Source of the DNA: Martelella lutilitoris
GTDB lineage: Bacteria; Pseudomonadota; Alphaproteobacteria; Rhizobiales; Rhizobiaceae
Length of the DNA: 64,000 bases
Assembly (NCBI RefSeq): GCF_005924265.1
Contig: NZ_VCLB01000002.1
Coordinates: 434,001 to 498,000, forward strand
Direction: 5' to 3'
In this document: one piece after another, positions 16,347-25,721 of the stretch
How positions within the stretch are numbered: the stretch's first letter is position 1
How the letters are laid out: every line of letters starts with the position of its first letter
Notes under the pieces: model-generated
Seen by the model: only the letters and a program-made list of their open reading frames with translations
The model's database searches: none
Told to the model about the DNA's origin: nothing
Position numbers and translations under genes: made by a program

Positions 16347-19138
16347 TACTGTCCCAGCCTTTCCAGAAGTGCTGGAACATGAACCTGGTCGGCCTTGTAA
16401 TTGCCGGTCAGCATGTACATCACGATGTTGACGCCGGTGCGATAGGCGAACTGGCGCTGTAGCGGGCTTTCGGGCACGGTCGGCAGCATCGGTGTCATAT
16501 CCGGATTGGTGGCCCAGGCGCCGGCGAAATCATTGCCGGTGATAATGATCGGCGAGACGCCGTCACCGCCGCTCGTCACCATGTCGGCGCTCGCTCCCGA
16601 ACGGGCCTCGACCCAGAGCGGCGAACCGTCATAACGGCCGGGGAAATCGGAAAGCAGATAGAAGGAGCGCGTCAGCACATGGCCCTCGGGCACGGGCTCC
16701 AGGGGCGGTACGTCGATATTGTCGAGGATCGCCCTCAGCCGCGCCGTATTGGCGCTAACGGCGGCCTGGCCGAGCGGCGAATACTGATCGCGCGTATCAA
16801 ACAGCACCGTGCCGCCATTGCGCATATAGGCTTCGATGCCGGCAATCGTCTGCTGCGACGGCATCGGCGCGGAGGCCGAGATCGGCCAGTAGATCAAAGG
16901 ATAGAAGGCCAGCTCGTCTTCCGCCGGGTCGACGCCGACCGGATCGCCCGGCTCCAGCGCGGTGCGGTATGAAATGTAGTCGGAAAGCCCCTTCAGCCCG
17001 CGCTCCGAGATGCGGTCGACCTCGTCCTCGCCGGTGACGACATAGGCGAGATGGGTCTCGTAGAGCAGATCGGTGATTTCCGCATCGCTCATCTGGGCGC
17101 GGGCCGTGCCGGCAAGGCCGGGCGCAAAGGGCATGGTTGCGGCAAGAAACACCGCGAGGACAAAGGGCAAGGCTGAGCGTCGTGCCTTCAGGTTTGAGAA
17201 TGCGCCGTTCATCGCCAGCATGATGAAGCCGTCGGCGATCAGGAGCAACATGGCCGCCGCAAGCAGCCAGGGCTTGAGGCTAAAGGCGCGGGTCTCGCCG
17301 ATCGGCTGCAGACGGCTCCCCTCAAGCGCCGAGACGTCAAGCGGAGACAGCGCGTCCTGCGGTCCGAAGAGATTGACAGCGGTGAAGCCATCGGACGATC
17401 CATAAAGGCCGGGCGGGTTTTCCGGCGTGGCGATCAACGGTCCGCCGGCATCGGCAAGCGGGCTTGCGCCGCTCACATCGGTGGAAAGCGTGCCGTTGGC
17501 GACAAGCAGGCGGTAGGGGGCGAGAAGGCGCGCCGCCCCGCCGTCGGCGTCAACGGCCTGGCTTGCCCGGGAGAGATTGACGATCCGCCGCAGCATTTCG
17601 ACGAAATAGCCGGAAATCGGCAGGTTCGACCAGTTGGGATCGGCCGACGTATGGAACAGCACCAGCCGCCCTTCACCGGAGACGCTTTCGGTGACCAACG
17701 GCGTGCCGTCCTGGAGGCTCGCCCAGGTATGGTCGGACAGGTCCGGCGCCGGTTCGGCCAGAACCTGGCGGGATACGGTGATGTCGTCCGGCACGGGCAG
17801 GCCGTAGAACGGACTTTCCTGCGGGAAGGGCGCGAGGTTTTGCGGCTCGCTCCAGCTCATCGCCCCGCCAAAGGCGCGCGCGCCGGAGCGTAGCCGCACC
17901 GGCAGCAGCGTGTCATCCTCCTCCGAGGACGCAAGACGCGGTCCGGCAAAGCGAATCAGAGTGCCGCCGCCCTCCACCCACTGCTGAAGCAGCGCATGGA
18001 CATCCTCGCCAAGCGTCCCGACATCGCTCAGGATCACCACGGAAGGATTCTGCTCGATCAGCGCGTCGAGCTGTTCGGGCAGCGTGGCGGCGTCGCTCGA
18101 AATCAGGTCGGCATAGGGTGACAGCGCCTGGCGCAGGTAATAGGCGGCCGATAGCAGCGGCTGTGCTTCGTTTGCCGGGCTTCCCGAGACCAGCGCCACG
18201 CGGCGGCGCTTGAACCCGTCATCGAGAAGATGAACCGCGCCGGCATTGGACGCGCCGTCGATCGCGATGCGGGCAAAGTCATTGCGCACCTCGAAGGGCG
18301 CGCGGATCTCGGCGGTCGCCGCCTTCGTCCCGGCTTCGAAGAGTAGCGGGCCGGTCGCGATCACGCGTCCCTGCAGGTCATAGGCATTGACGGAAAGTTC
18401 CGCGCGCGGCCCGGTCTCAGCGCGCACGGCCGTGATCCTGCTTGCTGCAGCGCCATTGTCGATCGCGGTGAGGGCGGCGGGAAGGGCGCGGTTTGCGCGC
18501 ATCACCAGAAGGTCGTCCGCGCCGGTGCTGTTCAGCACGTCGAAAGCGGCCCGGTCATCCGGTCCCGACAATCCGTCGGCAAGGAAGGCAATGGTGCCGG
18601 GCGTCTTTCCGTCCAGAGCCTCGACAAGCGCCGTAGCTGCGGGCAGCCGGTCGGGGCGGGCGGCCTGCGGTTCGGCGGCGGCAAGCCTCTGGCGCGCTTC
18701 ATTTGCCGAGACCGGTCGCGGATCGCCGGACTTGTCGGCGGTGAAGGCGAGAGCTACGGGCAGGTCTGCGCGGCCCGCAGCCTCGATCAGCGCATCGGCC
18801 GCCGCCGCGCGCGCCTCCCAGTCCTCGGCGCTTACCCAGCCATTGTCGATCAGGAGCGCCAGCGGTCCGCCGGCCGAAAGCGTGGTGCGATCCGGATTGA
18901 TCACCGGATTGGCGATGGCGAGGATGACGAACGTGGCCAGAGCCATCCTCAGCAGCGTCAGCCACCACGGGCTCTTGGCCGGCGTCTCGTCGCGCCTTGC
19001 CAGTCTGAGCAGGATGGCGAGCGGCGGAAACACCTCGCGGCGCGGGCGCGGCGGCGTCAGCTTGAGGAGCCACCAGATCGCCGGCAGGACGACGAGGGCC
19101 GCAAGTACGAACGGGCTCAGGAATTCAAAGCCGCCCAT
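16346..19138 (-). CDS. BatA/DUF4159 domain membrane protein
   Basis: This 930-residue protein opens with the BatA-type N-terminal membrane domain (MGGFEFLSPFVLAALVVLPA) with a second segment at about 62-80. It then has a vWA-like region, two further membrane segments at about 640-690 and a C-terminal DUF4159 domain (residues 700-925, with FDTRDQYSP). DUF4159 has a class I amidotransferase-like fold without an obvious nucleophile. It is joined to both neighbours by one-base TGATG overlaps. The operon suggests a chaperone-like complex at the inner membrane driven by the MoxR ATPase. Confidence 0.87.
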   Translation of the reverse strand: MGGFEFLSPFVLAALVVLPAIWWLLKLTPPRPRREVFPPLAILLRLARRDETPAKSPWWLTLLRMALATFVILAIANPVINPDRTTLSAGGPLALLIDNGWVSAEDWEARAAAADALIEAAGRADLPVALAFTADKSGDPRPVSANEARQRLAAAEPQAARPDRLPAATALVEALDGKTPGTIAFLADGLSGPDDRAAFDVLNSTGADDLLVMRANRALPAALTAIDNGAAASRITAVRAETGPRAELSVNAYDLQGRVIATGPLLFEAGTKAATAEIRAPFEVRNDFARIAIDGASNAGAVHLLDDGFKRRRVALVSGSPANEAQPLLSAAYYLRQALSPYADLISSDAATLPEQLDALIEQNPSVVILSDVGTLGEDVHALLQQWVEGGGTLIRFAGPRLASSEEDDTLLPVRLRSGARAFGGAMSWSEPQNLAPFPQESPFYGLPVPDDITVSRQVLAEPAPDLSDHTWASLQDGTPLVTESVSGEGRLVLFHTSADPNWSNLPISGYFVEMLRRIVNLSRASQAVDADGGAARLLAPYRLLVANGTLSTDVSGASPLADAGGPLIATPENPPGLYGSSDGFTAVNLFGPQDALSPLDVSALEGSRLQPIGETRAFSLKPWLLAAAMLLLIADGFIMLAMNGAFSNLKARRSALPFVLAVFLAATMPFAPGLAGTARAQMSDAEITDLLYETHLAYVVTGEDEVDRISERGLKGLSDYISYRTALEPGDPVGVDPAEDELAFYPLIYWPISASAPMPSQQTIAGIEAYMRNGGTVLFDTRDQYSPLGQAAVSANTARLRAILDNIDVPPLEPVPEGHVLTRSFYLLSDFPGRYDGSPLWVEARSGASADMVTSGGDGVSPIIITGNDFAGAWATNPDMTPMLPTVPESPLQRQFAYRTGVNIVMYMLTGNYKADQVHVPALLERLGQ

Positions 19139-20046
19139 CAGCGCTGTCCCCCGCTGATGCCGGAAAGGCGCATATGCAGCGCCGTCAACGCTTCGGAGGC
19201 AGGCCTGTCGGTATGGTGGGTGAAAAAGCTCCAGCCGGAACGCCGGGCCGTCTGCGAAATCAGGTCGCGGCGGGCGAGATACTGCTCCAGATAGGCCTCC
19301 CGCAGGCTCTCGGCTCGGCCGAGCGTGAGTTCCCGGCCCGTTTCCGGATCGGCAAAGGCGGTGCGACCGTTATAGGGAAAATTCTCCTCAGCCGGGTCGG
19401 CCACTTCCACAAGGTGCGCCTTCAGCCCGCGTTCGGAAAGCGGGGCGATCTTTGAAAACAGCGCTTCCGGATCATCGAGGAAATCGCCGATGACGATGAG
19501 TTCGGAGGGGCCGCGCATCATCTGCGTATCCGGAAGGACCGCAGGGATTTCGGTTGCCGCGGCCAGGTGATGGGCGAGTTTTTCGGCGCCGTTGCGGCTG
19601 GCCACCGGCTCCATCAGTCCGGGATAGCCGACCCGCTCGCCCGAGCGCAGCAGGGTTTCGGCAATGGCCAGCAGCAGCACGAGGGCGCGGTGTTCCTTGG
19701 AAACCGGGGCCGCTTCGGAGCGGAACTGCATGGACGGCGAAAGGTCGGCGAAGAGCCAGACGGTATGCGCCGCCTCCCATTCCATGTCCCGCACATAGGT
19801 GTGGTCGTCGCGGGCCGAACGTCGCCAGTCGATCCGCATCAGCGATTCGCCCGGCGCGTAGGGACGGAACTGCCAGAAATTCTCGCCCGGTCCCCGTCGT
19901 CTGCGTCCGTGCCAGCCGGCAATCACCGTGTTGGCGATCCGGCGCGCCTCGATCAGGCAGTCGGGCAGAAGGCTTGCGCGCCGCTTGCCTTCGGCGAGGG
20001 CAGAATTGCGGGCGGTTGGCGGTGTCGTTTGTCCGATCGGGGCCAA
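19138..20046 (-). CDS. DUF58 domain-containing protein
   Basis: This protein of about 302 residues carries the DUF58 signature region (FWQFRPYAPGESLMRIDWRR near residue 60) and a vWA-like fold with a MIDAS-like element (LFADLSPSMQF). DUF58 proteins pair with MoxR ATPases. I propose the TTG at 20046, which gives MAPIGQ at the N-terminus and leaves 13 bp after moxR. The in-frame ATG at 20130 would add a Pro/Ser-rich stretch encoded inside the moxR end and looks wrong. The stop overlaps the next start by one base. Confidence 0.88.
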   Translation of the reverse strand: MAPIGQTTPPTARNSALAEGKRRASLLPDCLIEARRIANTVIAGWHGRRRRGPGENFWQFRPYAPGESLMRIDWRRSARDDHTYVRDMEWEAAHTVWLFADLSPSMQFRSEAAPVSKEHRALVLLLAIAETLLRSGERVGYPGLMEPVASRNGAEKLAHHLAAATEIPAVLPDTQMMRGPSELIVIGDFLDDPEALFSKIAPLSERGLKAHLVEVADPAEENFPYNGRTAFADPETGRELTLGRAESLREAYLEQYLARRDLISQTARRSGWSFFTHHTDRPASEALTALHMRLSGISGGQR

Positions 20047-20059
20047 GGGCGGCTGCCTG

Positions 20060-21061
20060 TCAGTTGAAGTCGCGCTTTGCGATGGTGGCGATGACGTCGG
20101 TGACGGTGATGCCTTCGGCGCGGGCGGCAAAGGTCAGCGCCATGCGGTGCTGGAGCACCGGCGCGGCAAGCGCCTTCACGTCGTCCACCGAGGGCGCGAG
20201 CCGGCCCTGATAGAGTGCGCGGGCGCGCGCCGTCAGCATCAACGCCTGGCCGGCGCGGGGGCCCGGCCCCCAGGCCACATTGCGGTCGGTTTCCTCAAAC
20301 CCTTCGCCGGGGCGGGCTGCGCGAACCAGGTCAAGAATGGCTTCGAGCACGCTCTCGCTGACCGGCATCTTGCGGATCAGCGACTGGATCTCCATCAGCC
20401 GTTCGCCGGTAATGACAGGGCTTGCGGTTTCCTCCGCGGCGCCCGTCGTCTCGAGCAGAATGCGCCGTTCCGAGGCGATGTCGGGATAGCCGACATTGAC
20501 CTGCAGCAGGAAGCGGTCAAGCTGGGCTTCGGGCAGGGGGTAGGTGCCTTCCTGCTCCAGCGGGTTCTGGGTGGCGAGCACATGGAAGGGGCGCGGCAAG
20601 TCGTAATGCTGGCCGGCAATGGTGACGGAATATTCCTGCATGGATTGCAAAAGCGCCGACTGGGTGCGCGGCGAGGCGCGGTTGATCTCGTCGGCCATCA
20701 GCAATTGCGCGAAGACCGGGCCCTTGATGAAACGGAAGGAGCGGCGTCCGGTCTCGCTTTCCTCCAGCACTTCGGAGCCGAGAATATCCGACGGCATCAG
20801 GTCGGGCGTGAACTGGATGCGGTTGCCCGCAAGGCCGAGAACGGTGCCGAGCGTGGTCACCAGCTTGGTCTTGGCAAGCCCCGGCACGCCGACGAGCAGC
20901 GCATGCCCGCCGGAAAGCACGGCCAGAAGCACGCTTTCCACGACATTTTCCTGACCATAGATGACCTTGGAGACTTCGGCCTTCACCTTCTGGATGTCGT
21001 CAAGCGCCCTTTCGGCCTCTGCCACGATTGCTTCAGTCGTATTCGTGTCAGTCGCATCCAT
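20060..21061 (-). CDS. moxR: MoxR family AAA ATPase
   Basis: This 333-residue AAA+ ATPase has Walker A (GVPGLAKTKL, a known MoxR variant of GxxGxGK), Walker B (LLMADEINR), and sensor motifs (ATQNPLEQEGTYPLPEAQLD, 20 residues). It heads the operon with DUF58, BatA/DUF4159 and a membrane protein. MoxR systems act as chaperones for metal insertion or complex assembly and in stress tolerance. The start at 21061 has GGAG eight bases upstream. ATG at 21067 is possible but too close to it. The frame runs on to 21337 without support. Confidence 0.93.
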   Translation of the reverse strand: MDATDTNTTEAIVAEAERALDDIQKVKAEVSKVIYGQENVVESVLLAVLSGGHALLVGVPGLAKTKLVTTLGTVLGLAGNRIQFTPDLMPSDILGSEVLEESETGRRSFRFIKGPVFAQLLMADEINRASPRTQSALLQSMQEYSVTIAGQHYDLPRPFHVLATQNPLEQEGTYPLPEAQLDRFLLQVNVGYPDIASERRILLETTGAAEETASPVITGERLMEIQSLIRKMPVSESVLEAILDLVRAARPGEGFEETDRNVAWGPGPRAGQALMLTARARALYQGRLAPSVDDVKALAAPVLQHRMALTFAARAEGITVTDVIATIAKRDFN

Positions 21062-21216
21062 GCACATGTCTCCGCGGCCTCGGGCCAGTTCGGGGTTTCC
21101 GGGCGGTTGCCGGTTCGTCATTCGAAAAGGATAATCACCTGCTGGCGGCTGACAAGCCGGTTTGGAATGACTATTTCGAGAGCGAACAATATTCGACCCG
21201 AAACTGGGACGGAAAG

Positions 21217-21831
21217 ATGACGGACGGGACACAACCATCGACGGGAGGCGCTTCGGGCCTGGCTTCGGCGATCGCGCGCCAGCTTGAGGGCGGGGGAAAG
21301 CGCGCGCCCGCGCCGGTGGAAAAATGGGATCCGCCATTTTGCGGCGACCTCGACATGGAAATCCGCCGCGACGGCACCTGGTTCTACCAAGGGACGCCGA
21401 TCGGCCGGGCGGCGCTCGCGCATCTGTTCTCGACGGTCTTGCGCAAGGACGACGATGGCGAGACCTATCTGGTGACGCCGGTCGAGAAGGTTCGCATCCG
21501 CGTCGAGGACGCCCCCTTTGTCGCCGTCACGATGACGGTCTCGGGCAAGGGTGAGGAACAACTTCTGTCGGTGCGTACAAATATGGGCGATGTCGTGGAA
21601 ATCGGCGCCGGGCACCCGCTGCGCTTCAACGTTTCCGGCGAGAATGCGGAGCTGAAGCCCTATGTCCGGGTCAGAGGGCGGTTGGAGGCGCTGTTTTCGC
21701 GCGCGCTCACCTATGACCTTGTGGCGCTTGGCGAGGAGGTCGAGATCGACGGTCGGGCGATGTTTGCGGTTCGCTCCGCGGGAGCGCTTTTCCCGGTGAT
21801 GGAAATGGCGAAGCTGGAGAAGGCACTGTGA
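21217..21831 (+). CDS. DUF1285 domain-containing protein
   Basis: This 204-residue protein is made almost wholly of a DUF1285 domain (CGDLDMEIRRDGTWFYQGTP, 20 residues, near residue 43). The function is unknown. The family has a two-subdomain fold with a possible ligand pocket. It is the first gene of a three-gene operon; its stop overlaps the Nudix start (GTGA). The ATG at 21217 follows GGGACGGAAAG. The frame extends to 21028, but that part crosses the divergent moxR promoter region. Confidence 0.9.
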   Translation: MTDGTQPSTGGASGLASAIARQLEGGGKRAPAPVEKWDPPFCGDLDMEIRRDGTWFYQGTPIGRAALAHLFSTVLRKDDDGETYLVTPVEKVRIRVEDAPFVAVTMTVSGKGEEQLLSVRTNMGDVVEIGAGHPLRFNVSGENAELKPYVRVRGRLEALFSRALTYDLVALGEEVEIDGRAMFAVRSAGALFPVMEMAKLEKAL

Positions 21832-22466
21832 ACGCATCAGCCCACCACTTCGCTGCGGCGAGCTTCCGCCAGCGTGCCCTCAGGCAGCGCGGCAAGCCCC
21901 TGGAACATGCCTGGCGCGATCATGGCGACCACGCGCTCAACCCGGATCTCTTCGCCTATTACGAAGATCTCGACATGCGTTCGGCTGCCGTGCTGGTTCC
22001 GGTTGTCGACTATGGCGACGAGGCGCGGGTGATCTTCACCCGCCGGACCACGAAGCTCAGAAAGCATTCCGGCCAGATCGCCTTCCCGGGCGGCTCGATC
22101 GATCCGGAAGACCGTTCGCCGGAGGATGCGGCGCTGCGCGAATGCGAGGAGGAAATCGGCCTTGACCGCCATTTCGTCCAGCCGGTCGCGCGCCTGCCGG
22201 ATTACCTCGCCGGGACCGGTTTCAGGATCACGCCGATCCTGTCGGTCGTGCGGCCGGGTTTTTCGCTCACGGCCAACCCGGATGAGGTGGATCACATCTT
22301 CGAAGTGCCGCTCGGCTTCATCATGGACCCGGCCAATCACGAGCATCGCAGCGGCGTGCTCGGCGGCAGGACGCGGCACTACTACGAGATCAATTACGGC
22401 GATCACCGGATCTGGGGCATTACCGCCGGCATCGTCAGGACAATTTATGAAAGGCTTTATGCGTGA
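21828..22466 (+). CDS. Nudix hydrolase, CoA pyrophosphatase type (NudL-like)
   Basis: This 212-residue protein has a complete Nudix box, G(x5)E(x7)REVxEExG type, seen as GGSIDPEDRSPEDAALRECE followed by EEIGL. It is preceded by RKHSGQIAFPGG, typical of the CoA diphosphatase group. It should split CoA or related nucleotides to phosphopantetheine and 3',5'-ADP. It starts with GTG at 21828, overlapping the DUF1285 stop by four bases, and its own stop overlaps the next start in the same way. The arrangement implies coupled translation. Confidence 0.92.
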   Translation: MNASAHHFAAASFRQRALRQRGKPLEHAWRDHGDHALNPDLFAYYEDLDMRSAAVLVPVVDYGDEARVIFTRRTTKLRKHSGQIAFPGGSIDPEDRSPEDAALRECEEEIGLDRHFVQPVARLPDYLAGTGFRITPILSVVRPGFSLTANPDEVDHIFEVPLGFIMDPANHEHRSGVLGGRTRHYYEINYGDHRIWGITAGIVRTIYERLYA

Positions 22467-23728
22467 AGACGGTCAGCGACGATCCATGGTTTCAGGAACA
22501 CCGGCTTCAGAAGGTTCTGGACGCGCTCAACGGCGATGGCGGCGAAACGCGCGTTGTCGGTGGCGCGGTGCGCAACGCGCTGATGGGCATGGCCGTCGGT
22601 GATATCGACATGGCGAGCACGCTTGTGCCGGAGGATGTGACCGCGCGGGCGAAGAAAGCCGGAATGAAGCCGGTGCCGACAGGTATCGACCATGGCACGG
22701 TGACGGTTGTGTGCGAGGGCAAGCCCTTCGAAGTCACGACGCTGCGCGCGGACGTTGAAACCTTCGGACGACATGCCACGGTGCGGTTCGGAACCGACTG
22801 GGCCGAGGATGCTGAACGCCGCGACCTGACGATCAACGCGCTTTATGCCGACAGGGACGGCAGTGTGATCGACCTCGTGGGAGGCCTTGCCGATATCGAG
22901 ACCCGCACCGTCCGCTTCATCGGCGAGGCGGACACCCGGATCACCGAGGACTATCTCAGGATCCTGCGTTTCTTCCGTTTCTTTGCCTGGTATGGCGGCG
23001 GCAGGCCCGATGCGGCCGGGTTGAAGGCAAGCGTGCGCCACCGCGACGGGCTGAAGTCGCTTTCGGCCGAACGGGTGTGGGCGGAAACGAAGAAGCTGCT
23101 CGCCGCCGATGATCCCTCGCGCGCCTTGTTGTGGATGCGCCAGACGGGCGTTTTGACAATCGTCTTGCCGGAAACCGAGAAGTGGGGGATCGACGCGGTT
23201 GCGGGGTTGATCGACGCAGAGACGCATTTCGGCTGGACGCCGGATCCGCTCTTGAGGCTTGCCGCGATCGTGCCGCCTTATGACGTGCGGCTAAAGGAAA
23301 TGGCCGAACGGCTGAAATTTTCCAATGCCGAACGTGACCTGATGCTCTCCTTCGCTTCTGCGCCCGTCATCACGGCCTCGACCTTGGCGGCGCAGTTGCG
23401 CCGGCTGATTTATACGCATGGAAAGCAGGGTCTTCTGATGCGACTGAAGCTCTCGCTTGCCGGTGCACGGACGAGGGCGGCAGGCGGCGATGCCGACGCA
23501 ATCGCCGAGGCGGCGGGTTACGTGCGCCTGGTCGAAGTTGCCGAGAGCTGGGAAAAACCGGAGATGCCGGTTTCCGGCGGCGATATCGTCAAGGCCGGCG
23601 TTCCGGCGGGCCCCGAGGTGGGGCGAATTCTGGCAAGCCTGGAAAGGCAATGGGTGGAAAGCGATTTCGAACTGAACCGGGCAGCACTCGCCGCCCGGAT
23701 TGATGCGTTGATGAAAGGTCAGGGCTGA
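22463..23728 (+). CDS. cca: CCA tRNA nucleotidyltransferase
   Basis: This 421-residue protein adds or repairs the 3' CCA end of tRNAs. The class II nucleotidyltransferase head is clear: RVVGGAVRNALMGMAVGDID (20 residues, near residue 30) with the catalytic DxD, followed by RRDLTINAL and EDYLRILRFFRFFA. A C-terminal RNA-binding helical part follows. It begins with GTG at 22463, overlapping the Nudix stop by four bases. Its co-transcription with a Nudix and a DUF1285 gene is common in Rhizobiales. Confidence 0.95.
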   Translation: MKTVSDDPWFQEHRLQKVLDALNGDGGETRVVGGAVRNALMGMAVGDIDMASTLVPEDVTARAKKAGMKPVPTGIDHGTVTVVCEGKPFEVTTLRADVETFGRHATVRFGTDWAEDAERRDLTINALYADRDGSVIDLVGGLADIETRTVRFIGEADTRITEDYLRILRFFRFFAWYGGGRPDAAGLKASVRHRDGLKSLSAERVWAETKKLLAADDPSRALLWMRQTGVLTIVLPETEKWGIDAVAGLIDAETHFGWTPDPLLRLAAIVPPYDVRLKEMAERLKFSNAERDLMLSFASAPVITASTLAAQLRRLIYTHGKQGLLMRLKLSLAGARTRAAGGDADAIAEAAGYVRLVEVAESWEKPEMPVSGGDIVKAGVPAGPEVGRILASLERQWVESDFELNRAALAARIDALMKGQG

Positions 23729-23732
23729 GCCC

Positions 23733-23915
23733 TCAGGCCTTTTCCTCGTCCTTGATCCGCGCCTTGATGTTGTCGATCATGCTTTCGCGGATCGTGGTCT
23801 CGCCATGGGTCGTGCGCAGATGCTCGACGGAGCGGCGGACAACTTCGGCTTCGTCTTCTGCGCTGGTGTGCCAGGGGCAACCGGGCACGAGCGTTCCGCA
23901 ATCAAAACGTTTCAT
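23733..23915 (-). CDS. DUF1059 family small protein
   Basis: This 60-residue protein opens MKRFDCGTLVPGCPWHTSAE, matching small DUF1059 proteins. They have conserved Cys (CGTLVPGC) and a WHT motif that could bind a metal. The rest is one helical, acidic domain. The family function is unknown. It ends five bases after the convergent cca stop. An AGGAGGAA ribosome-binding site precedes the ATG. Confidence 0.88.
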   Translation of the reverse strand: MKRFDCGTLVPGCPWHTSAEDEAEVVRRSVEHLRTTHGETTIRESMIDNIKARIKDEEKA

Positions 23916-24154
23916 GTTTTCCTCCTTTGTTTTCCGTCTTCAGGTCAAACGCCGGCAGGGATGATTTGTTCGCAATAAACCGGCGCGGGAGACGGCTTTT
24001 TTCAACTGGCTTTATCGCCAGAGACCGATTGCCGGCCCGGCGGCAGGACGCGCCGGGCGGTCGTGATCGGAGAAACCGGACCTGCCGACGCGGAAATGCT
24101 GTCCGCAGCCGGTCGAACAGAGCCTCGCCATGAGGGCGGGCCTGGTTTTGAACC

Positions 24155-24325
24155 TCAGTGCTGGGCCCAGGTTTCAAACACCGCAGAGGATTCGCACGGA
24201 CGACCGTGCTGGTAAGCCATCTCGGCGGCGTATTTGCTGTCATCGGTGCCTGCGACCTTTTCGGGTCCGGGCTTGTAATCTTTCCGTGCAGCCTTGGATT
24301 CGGTGGTCTTGACTTTGTCTGCCAT
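24155..24325 (-). CDS. Small hydrophilic protein of unknown function
   Basis: This 56-codon ORF begins MADKVKTTESKAARKDYKPG and ends ETWAQH. It is Lys-rich at the start and acidic later, with one Cys and no membrane segment. The ATG at 24325 has GGAGCGGGCAA upstream, a good ribosome-binding site, and codon use favours G/C at third positions. It lies between the DUF1059 gene and hemF on the same strand. I do not recognise the family. The low-complexity, charged character is like small stress-associated rhizobial proteins. This is inference. Confidence 0.6.
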   Translation of the reverse strand: MADKVKTTESKAARKDYKPGPEKVAGTDDSKYAAEMAYQHGRPCESSAVFETWAQH

Positions 24326-24356
24326 TTGCCCGCTCCTCTCGGACTGGTTTCAGGGG

Positions 24357-24392
24357 GGTAAAGTCTACTTCCGACTTGGTTAGTAGACCCCC
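24357..24392 (-). terminator. Hairpin after hemF
   Basis: GTCTACT (24363-24369) and AGTAGAC (24382-24388) pair perfectly around a 12-base loop, and flanking G and C runs can extend the stem. The hairpin sits 60 bp beyond the hemF stop and 38 bp before the 56-codon gene. On the minus strand it is followed by TTTACCCCCC, so it is a weak terminator or an attenuator-like hairpin for the small gene. Confidence 0.4.
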
Positions 24393-24449
24393 TTTTTGCA
24401 ATGCAAACAAGGCCGTTATTTGAATAAAAATTAACTATAACGATTTAGA

Positions 24450-25361
24450 TTAAGGCCATCTTGTGACGGGCGGCAGTGACGACAGGATTGCCTCGATATT
24501 GCCGCCGGTTTTCAGCCCGAAAACGGTGCCTCTATCATAGAGCAGATTGAACTCCACATAGCGTCCGCGACGGATCAGCTGCTCGTCGCGGTCGGCTGAT
24601 GTCCACTCATGGTTGAAATTGGAGCGCACCAGCCGCGGGTAGACAAGGTTGAAAGCGCGGCCGACATCCTGAACGAACCTGAAATCGGCATCCATGCCGC
24701 CCTTTTCGTCGGGCGAATGCTGCCAGTCGAAAAAGATGCCGCCCACTCCGCGCGGTTCCTTGCGGTGGGGCAGGTAGAAATAGTCATCGCACCATTTCTT
24801 CATCCTGTGGTAGTCGACGATGGCCTGGTGCCGGTTGCAGGCAATCTCCATGGCGCGGTGAAAGAGGATTGTGTCCGGGTCTTCCTGGCGGCGTCGCCGG
24901 CCGAGCACCGGTGTAAGGTCTGCGCCGCCGCCGAACCACCAGCTTCCGGTGACGATCATGCGCGTGTTCATGTGCACGGCCGGAACGTTCGGGTTGACGG
25001 GATGGGCGATCAGCGAGATGCCGCTTGCCCAGTAGCGTCCGTTCTCCTCCGCGCCCGGCATGTTCTTCGCCATCTCCTCGGAAAACTCGCCCTCGACCGT
25101 CGAGGTATGGACGCCGACCTTCTCGAACACGCGGCCGTGCATGACCGACATGCGACCGCCGCCCTCGCCGTTTTCACGGGTCCAGTCCTTGGCCTCGAAC
25201 CGGCCGGGCTCTAGGTCGCTCAACGGCCCCGTCAGTTCCTTTTCCAGGGTCTCGAAGCTAGAACAGATCGTGTCGCGCAGGCTCTCGAACCAGGCCCGTG
25301 CCGTGCTTTTCCTGGCCTCGATATCCTCCGGCAGACCAACAGGCAGTTTCGGCCGTTCCAT
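24450..25361 (-). CDS. hemF: Oxygen-dependent coproporphyrinogen III oxidase
   Basis: This 303-residue enzyme decarboxylates coproporphyrinogen III to protoporphyrinogen IX in haem synthesis, using oxygen. The family signatures [42 protein letters not shown] (19 residues) and [15 protein letters not shown] are all present. I chose ATG at 25361 because GGAG lies eight bases upstream. The open frame to 25529 has no homology-like extension. It is monocistronic and divergent from a small unknown gene. Confidence 0.97.
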   Translation of the reverse strand: MERPKLPVGLPEDIEARKSTARAWFESLRDTICSSFETLEKELTGPLSDLEPGRFEAKDWTRENGEGGGRMSVMHGRVFEKVGVHTSTVEGEFSEEMAKNMPGAEENGRYWASGISLIAHPVNPNVPAVHMNTRMIVTGSWWFGGGADLTPVLGRRRRQEDPDTILFHRAMEIACNRHQAIVDYHRMKKWCDDYFYLPHRKEPRGVGGIFFDWQHSPDEKGGMDADFRFVQDVGRAFNLVYPRLVRSNFNHEWTSADRDEQLIRRGRYVEFNLLYDRGTVFGLKTGGNIEAILSSLPPVTRWP

Positions 25362-25469
25362 GTGATGCGCTCCGCTTGAAATGCATGCGCCCGGTTTGCC
25401 GGGCTTTTGATTTGACTCGCAAATTCGATGTGAAAACCTTATCTTCTTTACAAGGTGAAGGATAGCGGG

Positions 25470-25715
25470 ATGCCCAATCTTCCAAAGCCGCCGTCCATGG
25501 ACGGGCTGAAAAAGCGGATTAGGGAACACCGCCGCAATGACGGCGGGTTCGTGCGCGAGCGCTATTGCCTGTCGCGCGACGAGGCCCGCGCCAAGGCGCG
25601 CGAGTGGTTCGACAGCTACCCCAAGGCCGCCTACTGGACCGAGGTCGAAAGCTGGCGCGTCGTAAGCGGTGACCGGATCGAATTCACCATGCGCCGGCTG
25701 TCTTCCGCCGACTGA
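25470..25715 (+). CDS. Conserved hypothetical protein
   Basis: This 81-residue basic protein begins [20 protein letters not shown] and has a charged helical middle ([20 protein letters not shown]) and a short C-terminal strand region. No catalytic motif is visible. ATG at 25470 is preceded by GAAGG at an eight-base distance. The in-frame GTG at 25455 would add five residues but lacks a site. It is divergent from hemF and ends seven bases before the convergent trmL stop. I recognise no named family. Confidence 0.7.
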   Translation: MPNLPKPPSMDGLKKRIREHRRNDGGFVRERYCLSRDEARAKAREWFDSYPKAAYWTEVESWRVVSGDRIEFTMRRLSSAD

Positions 25716-25721
25716 GCGAAT

